Below are positions 1 to 7,342 of a stretch of DNA of 64,000 nucleotides, one piece after another. The position numbers and the translations under genes are program-made. The stretch comes from Vibrio sp. YMD68 (GTDB lineage Bacteria > Pseudomonadota > Gammaproteobacteria > Enterobacterales > Vibrionaceae). The notes under the pieces were generated by a model that had not been told where the DNA came from, searched no databases, and saw nothing but the letters and a program-made list of their open reading frames with translations. The DNA lies in the NCBI RefSeq assembly GCF_029958905.1, contig NZ_CP124614.1, forward strand, positions 2,418,001 through 2,482,000, given 5' to 3'. Within the stretch, counting starts at the first letter, position 1. Each line of letters begins with the position of its first letter.

Positions 1-10
1 AAATTAATAA

Positions 11-27
11 TTGCAATTAATAGACCG
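11..27 (-). promoter_or_regulatory. candidate sigma-54 promoter for an off-window flagellar operon
   Basis: On the minus strand a GG doublet (26-25) is followed after ten bases by GC (14-13) inside a perfect TTGCA -12 element. In Vibrio the gene after cheR is normally flgB, whose operon is sigma-54 dependent, so this could be its promoter. The -24 element is only partly consensus and flgB itself lies outside the window. Confidence 0.4.
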
Positions 28-106
28 TTTAATATGTATCAGCATCAATTAGCCAAATAAAGATTTCAATTGTCACTGTTACAATATAGCGCACCATCAC
101 ACCAGG

Positions 107-190
107 CGACTAAACTTATGCTCACCACTAGACTTATACTCACCACAAAGCTTGTACCCAACCATTAGGCTTATAATCGACGACTAACAG
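107..190. repeat. degenerate tandem repeat of about 20 bases
   Basis: Four imperfect units share a core like ACTTATRCTCACCA (first at about 109-128, then roughly every 20 bases). The stretch lies between the cheR terminator and the left edge. No open reading frame or known element explains it. The 1-290 interval otherwise holds only the cheR terminator and a candidate sigma-54 promoter. Confidence 0.45.
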
Positions 191-225
191 TGCCGCAAGC
201 TTAGCTAAAACGCTTGACCAGAAAG

Positions 226-256
226 AGAAAAAGCCCAGTCAATGACTGAGCTTTCT
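226..256 (-). terminator. rho-independent terminator after cheR
   Basis: Read on the minus strand, AGCTCAGTC and GACTGGGCT form a stem around a short loop and run into TTTTTCTC. It lies just past the cheR stop codon and separates the cheV-cheR transcript from the next flagellar operon. Confidence 0.75.
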
Positions 257-290
257 GAAGTTAGATAGGATAGAACAATCTTTTTGTTGG

Positions 291-1118
291 CTACTTCAGC
301 TTGTAAATAATACCAGGATTACAACGGACCATTTCAAAACGATCGGTTAATCCAGTTAATGATTCAGAAGCCCCCAGCAACAGATACCCTCCTGGGTTTA
401 AGCTGTTTGCCATCTGGTTGAGCACCTGCGACTTCATATCAGGAGAGAAATAAATCAGCACGTTACGACAAAATATAATATCGAACTTGCCTATGAGCGC
501 GTAGCTTTCCATTAAATTTTGCGGGCGAAAGTTAACCAATCGTTTCACGTTATCCTTCACTTTCATGCGTCCATCACCAGCGTCTTCAAAAAATGTACGA
601 CGTCGTTCTGGTGACAAGCCTCGACCGAGTGCTAAATTATCGTAAACACCAGCGCGGCACATATCGAGCATGGTTGCCGAAATATCCGTTGCTGTTATCG
701 AAACATTCGGCAACATACCTGGCTTACGTTGCTGAGTTTCTAAAATAGTCATCGCCATGGAATACGGCTCTTGGCCTGATGAGCTGGCTGCAGACCAAAT
801 TTTAATGGGCCTTTTATTGGCAGCGACTTCTGGTAAGAGTTTTTCGGCTAGCACCGCAAATGGGTAGGTGTCTCGAAACCATAATGTTTCATTAGTTGTC
901 ATAGCATCGACAGCGGCAACCCGTAAGTCTCGATTTCGCCCTGTGACGACATCACGCAATAAATCGGATAATGAGCCAACGTTAAATTTAGTGACTAAAG
1001 GGCTAAGACGGCTTCTTACCAGGTACTGCTTGCTATCACCTAATACGATGCCACACTGGGATTCTAAGAAGCGGCTGAAATCACGATACTCTTGATCGCT
1101 TATTGTTATCGCTGTCAT
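291..1118 (-). CDS. cheR: chemotaxis protein-glutamate O-methyltransferase CheR
   Basis: This 275-residue protein matches the usual length of CheR, the cytoplasmic enzyme that transfers methyl groups from S-adenosylmethionine to glutamates on chemoreceptors during adaptation. The N-terminal third is the small helical CheR domain. The SAM-binding core follows, with a WSAASSSGQEPYS motif near residue 110 and the conserved FCRNVLIYF motif near residue 218. It lies 11 bases downstream of cheV on the same strand, next to flagellar genes, as in the polar flagellar loci of Vibrio. The two genes are probably cotranscribed and end at the hairpin at 226-256. Confidence 0.95.
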   Translation of the reverse strand: MTAITISDQEYRDFSRFLESQCGIVLGDSKQYLVRSRLSPLVTKFNVGSLSDLLRDVVTGRNRDLRVAAVDAMTTNETLWFRDTYPFAVLAEKLLPEVAANKRPIKIWSAASSSGQEPYSMAMTILETQQRKPGMLPNVSITATDISATMLDMCRAGVYDNLALGRGLSPERRRTFFEDAGDGRMKVKDNVKRLVNFRPQNLMESYALIGKFDIIFCRNVLIYFSPDMKSQVLNQMANSLNPGGYLLLGASESLTGLTDRFEMVRCNPGIIYKLK

Positions 1119-1129
1119 TTATATCTCTT

Positions 1130-2056
1130 TTATTTTGTTAGTGCAGTTTTAACCGCATTACCCAGTTCATCAGGGTTAAATTTGGCGATAAATGCATTCG
1201 CACCCACTCGTTCAACCATCGCCTGATTAAAGACACCACTTAACGACGAGTGTAAAATCACGTACAGATCTTTCAAATCAGAATTACGCCTAATTTCAGC
1301 CGTGAGCGTGTAGCCATCCATTTCGGGCATTTCTATATCGGAAATGACCAGAGAAATTTGATCGTAAATACTGCCCTCTGCTGCCATTTCAACCAGTTTA
1401 TCGTACGCTTCTTTACCGTCTTTCACGGCAATGGCTTCGAATCCTATAGAAACAATTGCTCTTTCTACCTGCTTACGCGCAACCGTTGAGTCATCAGCAA
1501 TTAAGATCCGGCGAACAATTTCTTTCTCGGTTTCCGCTTGCGCTATTTCAGCCCCGATAGATTCATCCATTTTTTCGTCAACTGGCGCAATTTCTGCAAG
1601 GATTTTTTCTACATCAAGGATCTCGACCAGTTCATTGTCAATATTGGTAACAGCCGTCAAGTAGTTGGCTTTACCAGCACCGTCTGGTGGGGGCAAAATT
1701 GACTCCCAGTGCATATTAATAATGCGCTCTACAGAGCTCACCAGGAATCCTTGAATCGTTCGGTTAAACTCCGAAATAACGACAAAGCATTTATCAATAT
1801 CGGTTGTTGGCCTACCACCAATCGCAAGGCTCAAATCGATGACAGAAATGGTTTGACCACGGATATGAGCAACACCCTTCACTAAGGGGTTTAGATTTGG
1901 CATTGAAGTAAGTTTAGGACATTGAAGTACTTCTTTTACTTTAAATACGTTAATACCATAACGTTGACGCCCCATTAATCTGAACGTCAGTAGTTCCAAT
2001 CGGTTTTGACCGACAAGTTGAGTACGCTGATTCACTGAATCAAGAACACCGGTCAT
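1130..2056 (-). CDS. cheV: chemotaxis coupling/response-regulator protein CheV
   Basis: This 308-residue protein has two parts. Residues about 15-160 form a CheW-like domain that links chemoreceptors to the kinase CheA. Residues about 183-308 form a receiver domain. The acidic pocket is visible as D188-D189, with the phosphoacceptor Asp240 in the motif SDIEMPEMDGY. CheV proteins act in receptor-kinase coupling and adaptation. The gene precedes cheR and is divergent from flgA across about 75 bases, the order expected in Vibrio. No key residue is missing. Confidence 0.95.
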   Translation of the reverse strand: MTGVLDSVNQRTQLVGQNRLELLTFRLMGRQRYGINVFKVKEVLQCPKLTSMPNLNPLVKGVAHIRGQTISVIDLSLAIGGRPTTDIDKCFVVISEFNRTIQGFLVSSVERIINMHWESILPPPDGAGKANYLTAVTNIDNELVEILDVEKILAEIAPVDEKMDESIGAEIAQAETEKEIVRRILIADDSTVARKQVERAIVSIGFEAIAVKDGKEAYDKLVEMAAEGSIYDQISLVISDIEMPEMDGYTLTAEIRRNSDLKDLYVILHSSLSGVFNQAMVERVGANAFIAKFNPDELGNAVKTALTK

Positions 2057-2132
2057 AAGCTCATCTCCATATCAAACTTTTAATCCAAAAAGTGTTAGTC
2101 TACCGTAGGCTATGTAAAACCAGAGTAACAGA

Positions 2133-2879
2133 ATGATATATTCTAAATCACATTGGTATTTCGTTACCATAACTAAGTGTAGAGCTTTCTATAAGTTTTA
2201 TTGCAAGTCTATCGGCTTTTTATTAATTTTATTTAGTTTTTTTAGCTATTCAGCCACCAACGAGCAGATTGAAGCCATTCAGCAAAGCGCTGAGAACTAT
2301 ATATTAAATCACGTTGAGCACCCTGTTGGCGGTCAGCTTCAAGCTAGGGCCGCTAATATTGATTCACGGGTTTTTGCCACCGATTGCCCTGCCCCATTAT
2401 TAGCGTCATCTTCTTCACTTAGCAATCAATCCAGTAATATCACTGTCTTAATTGAGTGTTCAGAAGACAACTGGAGGCTCTATGTACCAGTGAGAATCAC
2501 TACTTTGGGCCCTCAAGTGACACTATCCTCCCCTCTTAACCGAGGAGAAATCATTTCCGCTAATGATGTTACTATTAGTATGGTAGACCTACACCGTTTT
2601 CGTCGGCAAGGTTTTTCCTCACTAAATATGGTGATAGGGGCAAAAGTAAAACGAAACCTGAATGTCGGCAGTGTTATTCAAGACAAAGATATTTGTGTCG
2701 TTTGTAGAAATGAAACCGTCGTAATCCGAGCGGTCAAAGAAGGGATGGCGATCACAACCAAGGGGATCGCTTTATCCGATGGCGTCGCTGGTGAACAGAT
2801 TAGGGTGAAAAATAGTAAATCCAACCGTATAATTGAAGGAAGGGTAACTGGGATTAATCAAGTCACGGTTCAATTTTGA
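2133..2879 (+). CDS. flgA: flagellar P-ring assembly chaperone FlgA
   Basis: FlgA is a periplasmic chaperone needed to assemble the P ring (FlgI) around the flagellar rod. The mature part has the typical FlgA layout, with a C-terminal SAF-like beta-clip domain (about residues 120-248) containing LNRGEIISANDV and AIKMKGIALSDG-like segments. The N-terminus is unusually long: hydrophobic residues 25-41 form the signal peptide, so translation may start downstream of the ATG at 2133, though no other start has a clear ribosome site. It is divergent from cheV and precedes flgMN. Confidence 0.9.
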   Translation: MIYSKSHWYFVTITKCRAFYKFYCKSIGFLLILFSFFSYSATNEQIEAIQQSAENYILNHVEHPVGGQLQARAANIDSRVFATDCPAPLLASSSSLSNQSSNITVLIECSEDNWRLYVPVRITTLGPQVTLSSPLNRGEIISANDVTISMVDLHRFRRQGFSSLNMVIGAKVKRNLNVGSVIQDKDICVVCRNETVVIRAVKEGMAITTKGIALSDGVAGEQIRVKNSKSNRIIEGRVTGINQVTVQF

Positions 2880-2919
2880 TTATCTGTTAAATTTTTTCAC
2901 TTTTTAGCGTGCAAAAGAT

Positions 2920-2946
2920 TAAAGTAATACTGACAATAGTCGATAG
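2920..2946 (+). promoter_or_regulatory. sigma-28 (FliA) promoter for flgMN
   Basis: TAAA at 2920-2923 is followed after exactly 15 bases by GTCGATAG at 2939-2946. This is close to the flagellar sigma-28 consensus TAAA-N15-GCCGATAA. It lies 38 bases upstream of flgM. FliA control of its own anti-sigma factor is known in other flagellar systems. Confidence 0.75.
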
Positions 2947-2984
2947 TGACTGTACAGGTTCTCAATTTTAAAAAAGGCTAACAT

Positions 2985-3302
2985 ATGGCAGGTATAGATA
3001 ATATACGAAGCGGGCAGACGATGACTTCATCAACACGCAGCGCTAATCGTACTGAATCTAACGCATCAAGCAGGACGCAATCGGCTGAAAAGTCAGGTGG
3101 ATCGAAGCAAGATGCGGTTTCTTTAAGCCAGCAAGGCAAAGAAATCGGTGAAATGCACAATCAAATGGCGACTCAAACAAGTTTTGACGCAGCAAAAGTC
3201 TCTGCGATTAAAGAAGCCATCGCTAATGGTTCTTATACCGTTGATTCAGAAAAACTGGCCGATAATATGATCAAGTTTGAAAAAGAACTTGGAGGCTTTT
3301 AA
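2985..3302 (+). CDS. flgM: anti-sigma-28 factor FlgM
   Basis: FlgM binds and inhibits the flagellar sigma factor FliA until the hook-basal body is complete, when it is exported through the flagellar channel. The 105-residue product has the family's disordered Ser/Thr/Asn-rich first half and a helical C-terminal binding half (about residues 55-105), with the typical VSAIKEAIANGSYTVD and ADNMIKFEKEL segments. The ATG follows an AAGG ribosome site. A sigma-28 promoter lies just upstream and flgN follows by 54 bases. Confidence 0.93.
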   Translation: MAGIDNIRSGQTMTSSTRSANRTESNASSRTQSAEKSGGSKQDAVSLSQQGKEIGEMHNQMATQTSFDAAKVSAIKEAIANGSYTVDSEKLADNMIKFEKELGGF

Positions 3303-3356
3303 TCGTCACTCTCTATGAGTCATCAATAATCATTATTCAGTAAGAGATTGTAGAAT

Positions 3357-3785
3357 ATGGCAGCACTGGCAAGCTTGGTAGAATTCCAACTGAAAAATGC
3401 ACATGAACTGTCAGCGTTACTTTCGCAAGAGAAAGTGGCGATAACTCAACGCGTCTCTAGTGATATCGAACGCCTCGCCAAAGAAAAAGTGACGCTCATT
3501 AATCAACTTCAACAAACCGATCAACGTATTGGTACCCATCCTGATGTTTCTAGCCTTACAGAAGAAGATGGGCCATTAAAACAAATGGTTAGCCAAATTA
3601 ATTCCGTAATACACGACTGCCAACAAGCAAACCTGGTGAATGGCGAAGCGCTACAACGTGCCCAGCTTAGCTATAACAAACTGAACAATATGATGCAGCA
3701 AAGCCATGGAAAAATCGGCATGACCTACAATGCTGGCGGGCAAACTCATACCCTGTCTACTTTAGGGACGAATATAAAAGCCTAA
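3357..3785 (+). CDS. flgN: flagellar export chaperone FlgN
   Basis: This 142-residue, almost wholly helical protein matches the FlgN family, cytoplasmic chaperones that deliver the hook-filament junction proteins FlgK and FlgL to the flagellar secretion system. Long amphipathic helices cover residues 1-60 and 75-120. The family is weakly conserved in sequence, so the call rests on the fold-like pattern, the length and the position directly after flgM. It is probably expressed from the flgM promoter. Confidence 0.88.
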   Translation: MAALASLVEFQLKNAHELSALLSQEKVAITQRVSSDIERLAKEKVTLINQLQQTDQRIGTHPDVSSLTEEDGPLKQMVSQINSVIHDCQQANLVNGEALQRAQLSYNKLNNMMQQSHGKIGMTYNAGGQTHTLSTLGTNIKA

Positions 3786-3828
3786 TTTTCCCATCGAAAC
3801 ACTCACCAAAAACCGACCTATCAAATAC

Positions 3829-3857
3829 AAAAAAACGACAATAGATATTGCCGTTCT
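3829..3857 (-). terminator. rho-independent terminator after flgOP
   Basis: On the minus strand AACGGCAAT and ATTGTCGTT pair across a four-base loop and run into seven T residues. It lies about 150 bases past the flgP stop, beyond a tandem-repeat tract. It could also weakly end the flgMN transcript on the other strand. Confidence 0.7.
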
Positions 3858-3944
3858 TAATTACCTAGAGCGCATTCAGCGGTGACCTTCATTTCTGGAG
3901 AAAATGAAATCGATTCGATGTTACGCTTGTTCAATTCAGCGGAG

Positions 3945-4008
3945 CTAAAACTCGGTCTCTCTAAAGCTCAGGATCTCTAAAACTGAGTCTACCTAAAACT
4001 GAGTCTAC
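3945..4008. repeat. 16-bp tandem repeat, four units, abutting the flgP stop codon
   Basis: Four adjoining 16-base units occupy 3945-3960, 3961-3976, 3977-3992 and 3993-4008. Units 3 and 4 are identical (CTAAAACTGAGTCTAC) and units 1 and 2 are diverged. A fifth partial unit, CTAAAAC, carries the flgP stop codon at 4009-4011. Each full unit therefore repeats a TAG triplet on the minus strand. Confidence 0.85.
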
Positions 4009-4440
4009 CTAAAACAATGTTTGCTGCCTTTTTTCTGGCACTTGCTGAACTTCACCGTACGTTCTTAAGCGATCCATTTTTTCGACATCAAGCCTTAGTT
4101 CCGTCACATAGCTATCGCCGACTTTATAGCTTCTTACGACTTCAGCACCGCGAATAACGCCATCGACCGCTCCTGATGTTCGCTCGGTTCCTAAGCGTTG
4201 ATCTTTAAGATCCGCTCGACCGCTCACACGCATCCCATATACCTGCTCAGCAAGTTCTCGATAAGCGTCAATCTTTGATGCTCGCATCGCTCTAACTTGC
4301 TTCTCTTCATCATTGATGCCTTTTTGCTCACTAATACTCGCGTAGCCCACAGCGGTTAACCATGGATTATCACGCATTGTTGCCAAAGGCTGACACCCCA
4401 CCATGATCAACGTCGTCAATAGTACTATCCATTTACTCAT
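4009..4440 (-). CDS. flgP: flagellar outer-membrane lipoprotein FlgP
   Basis: FlgP is an LPP20-family lipoprotein that, with FlgO and FlgT, builds the outer rings of the Vibrio polar flagellum and is needed for normal motility. The signal peptide ends in a lipobox (IMVGC near residue 16), and the rest matches the family, including KIDAYRELAEQVYG. There are two adjacent ATG codons. The second (4440) is chosen because it is six bases from a GGAG ribosome site. It directly follows flgO. The last codons and stop run into a 16-bp tandem repeat. Confidence 0.9.
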   Translation of the reverse strand: MSKWIVLLTTLIMVGCQPLATMRDNPWLTAVGYASISEQKGINDEEKQVRAMRASKIDAYRELAEQVYGMRVSGRADLKDQRLGTERTSGAVDGVIRGAEVVRSYKVGDSYVTELRLDVEKMDRLRTYGEVQQVPEKRQQTLF

Positions 4441-4449
4441 CATTAGCTC

Positions 4450-5085
4450 CTATGGACGTAAAATCACAGTATAAGGCTGTGTCATTGTTGGATCAGAGCG
4501 AATCAATACGCCATCTTCCGTACGCATAGAGTTTAGCGTATCCAAATCACGACCAATACGATCCGCAGGTAAAAACCCTTGGGCAGTCGCAACAACGACT
4601 CTCGATTGCATGCCGACTACTCGAGCATTCACTAAAACGCCACCTTCTTGACGTAACATCGTTCCCGTCAAAATGTACTGAATTTCTTGCTCTTGCGCCA
4701 AATCTTTCCAATCTCGGCTAAAAGCGAAGTCGCCTTGCTGAGTCACCTGAATAGTTCCCGTCGTTTTAAAGTCGACAACCTTAAAACCTCTGCGCTGAAA
4801 CTGATGGATGAACCCTTCAGACACTGAATTGCCGAGCCAGTTAGTGGCATCCATGTTTTGCAAATCAACAAACGAGGTCACCGCGATTGGCGTTCGTGCT
4901 GATACACTGGTATTTGAGACAATCAAATCTTCAGTCAAGCTTTCAACGAAAAAATCCATCGTATGGCGAGGGCTTTCCATCAGCATAAACTGAGACCCGG
5001 CATACGGTTCTTTACCGTTATAAATCGGGGCGAAGGCACAGGCGGTTAAAAACAGCACAGGCACTAACGTTAACCATTTTTTCAT
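4450..5085 (-). CDS. flgO: flagellar outer-membrane lipoprotein FlgO
   Basis: FlgO is a lipoprotein of the sheathed polar flagellum in Vibrio, associated with the outer-membrane ring with FlgP and FlgT. The 211-residue product starts at the ATG at 5085, which has a good GGAG ribosome site. An in-frame extension to 5142 would bury the signal peptide and is unlikely. The lipobox is LTAC near residue 15, and a FlgO domain with the TSFVDL segment follows. flgP begins ten bases after the stop. A candidate sigma-54 promoter lies at 5237-5253. Confidence 0.9.
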   Translation of the reverse strand: MKKWLTLVPVLFLTACAFAPIYNGKEPYAGSQFMLMESPRHTMDFFVESLTEDLIVSNTSVSARTPIAVTSFVDLQNMDATNWLGNSVSEGFIHQFQRRGFKVVDFKTTGTIQVTQQGDFAFSRDWKDLAQEQEIQYILTGTMLRQEGGVLVNARVVGMQSRVVVATAQGFLPADRIGRDLDTLNSMRTEDGVLIRSDPTMTQPYTVILRP

Positions 5086-5164
5086 TTTCTTAATCTCCAG
5101 ATATAATAAGGCTTTGGAATGCCACTGCTCTTTTTTATTCAATGAATTTTATCATTAACACAAT

Positions 5165-5181
5165 GTGGAACATTCCTTGCT
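5165..5181 (+). promoter_or_regulatory. candidate sigma-54 promoter for flgT
   Basis: TGG at 5166-5168 and TTGC at 5177-5180 place GG and GC exactly ten bases apart, as in the -24/-12 consensus TGGCAC-N5-TTGCA. It lies about 90 bases upstream of flgT on the plus strand. Sigma-54 with FlrC drives middle flagellar genes in Vibrio, so the match fits. Confidence 0.6.
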
Positions 5182-5236
5182 TTTCTAACTCTGCTACGAA
5201 AAAGAAAGGCAACACCTAAATCAGCTAGTAAATGAA

Positions 5237-5253
5237 AAGCAATATTTGTACCC
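5237..5253 (-). promoter_or_regulatory. candidate sigma-54 promoter for flgOP
   Basis: On the minus strand GG (5252-5251) and GC (5240-5239) are ten bases apart, with a TTGCTTTT -12 region. It would drive flgO with a leader of about 145 bases. Because the plus-strand flgT promoter lies to its left, the two start regions overlap. Confidence 0.5.
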
Positions 5254-5268
5254 AAATGGCGAATCACA

Positions 5269-6402
5269 ATGAAAAAAAACATTTTACTCTTATTTTCAAT
5301 GCTTTACTCATTAGCTTATGCATCAACACTTCAAGCTGCTTGGTATGAAGTGACTGGTGTATCAACCGTTGTCTCCTCTGAAGAGGTGGCAAGAGTCCAT
5401 GCATTAGAAGACGCCATTTTTAAGGCGGTTAGCTTTTCAGGCGCAGATATAGGTAGTATCAGCAACCTGCGTCCATTCCTAGAGAGTGATAAAAAAGAGT
5501 ATCAATTTACCAACCATGAAGTGCGCTATGTCCTCGTAGAGCAACAACGTGTACGCAAAGGCGTAATGTCTGTTCGAGCACGTATTGATATCTACCCATC
5601 GGCAACAGGTTGCCATGTTAGCCAGTATAAAAAGACATTTTTAGTCGGAAACATTGATCTTGCCGCCCCTCAACAAGCCGTCATGGGGAAGATCTACAGC
5701 CTTGGGGATGATTTCGCACACGTCATCAACCGCCAGCTCGATCAAGAATCGTCGAGTTTTGTCTCTGTAGGCACCACCGACTATGAAATCAGCAAGCGCT
5801 ACCCAGAACGTTTAAAAATGATCGCTCAAGATACGGGGGCTCAATACATTCTTGGTGGGGTCATTACTGACCTGACTGCTACCATTGAACAAAATCTGAT
5901 TCGAGACGATGTGATTAATCGACAATTCGCCTTAGAAATGCAAATATTTGATGGTAAAACAGGCCATGAAGTCTACAGTCGCAACTATCGAGAAGTCGCT
6001 AAGTGGCCATTTGCAAAGACAAGCCAAATCGACACGAAAAGCGCTCGCTTCTGGGCATCTACTTACGGTGAAATGATGCTTCGTGTGAGTCGAAATATCA
6101 TGCTAGACCTTGAGTCTGAAGTTTCATGTAAAATTAGCTTACCCGAAGTCGTTGCTCGCTTTGGTAATCAAGTCACCATCGATTTAGGTCGAATTCACGG
6201 TGTTCAAGAAGGCGATAAGCTGCAGTTATGGCACACTGGATCCTTTATCGATCAAAACGGCTTACCGAGAAATAAAGTCTCTCAAAGTGACATAACACTG
6301 ACCGTTTCACGCGTGTATGAAAACGAAGCTGAGTTAAAAATCGATCAACCGGATTTGGCAGGCAGCATTCAAATTGGCGACGTCATGCATAAAATGCTGT
6401 AG
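5269..6402 (+). CDS. flgT: flagellar H-ring/T-ring assembly protein FlgT
   Basis: FlgT is a secreted periplasmic protein forming part of the H ring around the Vibrio LP ring; it is required to stabilise the motor and to recruit the T-ring proteins MotX and MotY. The 377-residue protein has a clear signal peptide (residues 1-23, ending at LQAAW). Three domains follow: an N-terminal one with WYEVTGVSTVV, a middle one with GAQYILGGVITDL, and a small C-terminal one. It is divergent from flgOP, and tRNA-Arg begins only 30 bases after its stop codon. Confidence 0.92.
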   Translation: MKKNILLLFSMLYSLAYASTLQAAWYEVTGVSTVVSSEEVARVHALEDAIFKAVSFSGADIGSISNLRPFLESDKKEYQFTNHEVRYVLVEQQRVRKGVMSVRARIDIYPSATGCHVSQYKKTFLVGNIDLAAPQQAVMGKIYSLGDDFAHVINRQLDQESSSFVSVGTTDYEISKRYPERLKMIAQDTGAQYILGGVITDLTATIEQNLIRDDVINRQFALEMQIFDGKTGHEVYSRNYREVAKWPFAKTSQIDTKSARFWASTYGEMMLRVSRNIMLDLESEVSCKISLPEVVARFGNQVTIDLGRIHGVQEGDKLQLWHTGSFIDQNGLPRNKVSQSDITLTVSRVYENEAELKIDQPDLAGSIQIGDVMHKML

Positions 6403-6432
6403 GTAATTAACGAACTGCACACAATAGAACAT

Positions 6433-6509
6433 GCTCTCTTGGCACAGCTGGATAGCGCAGCCCCCTCCTAAGGGGCAGGTCACAGGTTCGAATCCTGTAG
6501 AGAGCGCCA
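6433..6509 (+). tRNA. tRNA-Arg, anticodon CCT
   Basis: This 77-base cloverleaf has a perfect seven-pair acceptor stem (GCTCTCT with AGAGAGC), an anticodon stem GCCCC/GGGGC around the loop CTCCTAA, a GGTTCGAATCC T-arm, and an encoded CCA. The anticodon CCT reads the arginine codon AGG. It sits 30 bases after flgT and is followed by its own terminator. Confidence 0.96.
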
Positions 6510-6517
6510 TATAAAAC

Positions 6518-6554
6518 AATGCCTTAGTAGGTTATGCTGCTAAGGCATTTTTAT
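6518..6554 (+). terminator. rho-independent terminator after tRNA-Arg
   Basis: AATGCCTTAG and CTAAGGCATT form a ten-pair stem followed by TTTTATT. It begins nine bases after the tRNA 3' end. Confidence 0.85.
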
Positions 6555-6674
6555 TCCTTATAAAATCTTCACACTACTCTGATTTTTGCAACTATGATTG
6601 AAGTAGACTTCAGCTTCATTCGGTAAAGTATTTACTGCACAACAACGCATAATAAGTCCATTGCAAAAACAATT

Positions 6675-7181
6675 ATGAAAAAAAGCAATCTCATTACGAA
6701 TACTGGCCACCGCTTTATCTCAAAAGCCAAAACGGCGTATAAGATCCATATACACACGCCCGATGATAGCGTGCTTCATCGTTCGGTTGGATACATACGT
6801 ATTGGTGATAAAAAAGGCCTAAAAAAAGCCATTAAGCTTCGCAACGAACTCGGCAGCGCAATGTGGGGGAAATTTTGGCGTCGGTTACTCAAAGATCCTT
6901 ATTTAATGACTCGGCTCCCCCACTCTCTTGAGCCAAAGATCATTTTCAAACCTCGCCCAACTCGAGATGAACCAAACAAAAAAGATGAGTGCTACATTGC
7001 GGCTTGGAGAACGTATGATCAAAAAGGAAAACTCGTTTACAAGAGTGTTGTGTGTTCGATCAGTAAACACGGTCGATTAGGCGCTTACACTAAGACCAAA
7101 AAAGCCTTACTAGAAGCGAACAAAGAAAATTTGGAAATTCTCGAGTTTATGGGGCGCCTTAACAGTATCGATTTAAAGTAG
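6675..7181 (+). CDS. small basic protein of unknown function, possibly AP2/integrase-like DNA-binding
   Basis: I do not recognise this 168-residue protein with confidence. It is lysine/arginine rich, with no signal peptide or membrane segment. Two regions, around residues 25-62 and 105-150, each resemble half of the small AP2/integrase N-terminal fold: a beta hairpin with AWRTYDQKGKLVYKS, then a helix rich in K and A. That suggests nucleic-acid binding but is only a pattern match. It lies alone between the tRNA-Arg terminator and a bidirectional terminator, at the left edge of the APE island. The ATG at 6675 lacks a strong ribosome site. Confidence 0.6.
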   Translation: MKKSNLITNTGHRFISKAKTAYKIHIHTPDDSVLHRSVGYIRIGDKKGLKKAIKLRNELGSAMWGKFWRRLLKDPYLMTRLPHSLEPKIIFKPRPTRDEPNKKDECYIAAWRTYDQKGKLVYKSVVCSISKHGRLGAYTKTKKALLEANKENLEILEFMGRLNSIDLK

Positions 7182-7256
7182 AATTGACCTCAATGCAGGG
7201 AGATAAGTCGATATAACGAGAAAGGTTAGAGTTCAACTTTTTCAATACACCCTTGA

Positions 7257-7290
7257 TATAAAAACAGCCGTATTGCGGCTGTTTTTATTT
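7257..7290. terminator. bidirectional rho-independent terminator
   Basis: AAAACAGCCG and CGGCTGTTTT form a ten-pair stem with T-runs on both strands. It lies between the convergent 6675-7181 gene and the first APE-cluster gene and can serve both. Confidence 0.85.
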
Positions 7291-7342
7291 ATAGCTACAC
7301 ATCATGGCGCTTTAGTATGCTGACACACACTAAATCGACCAC

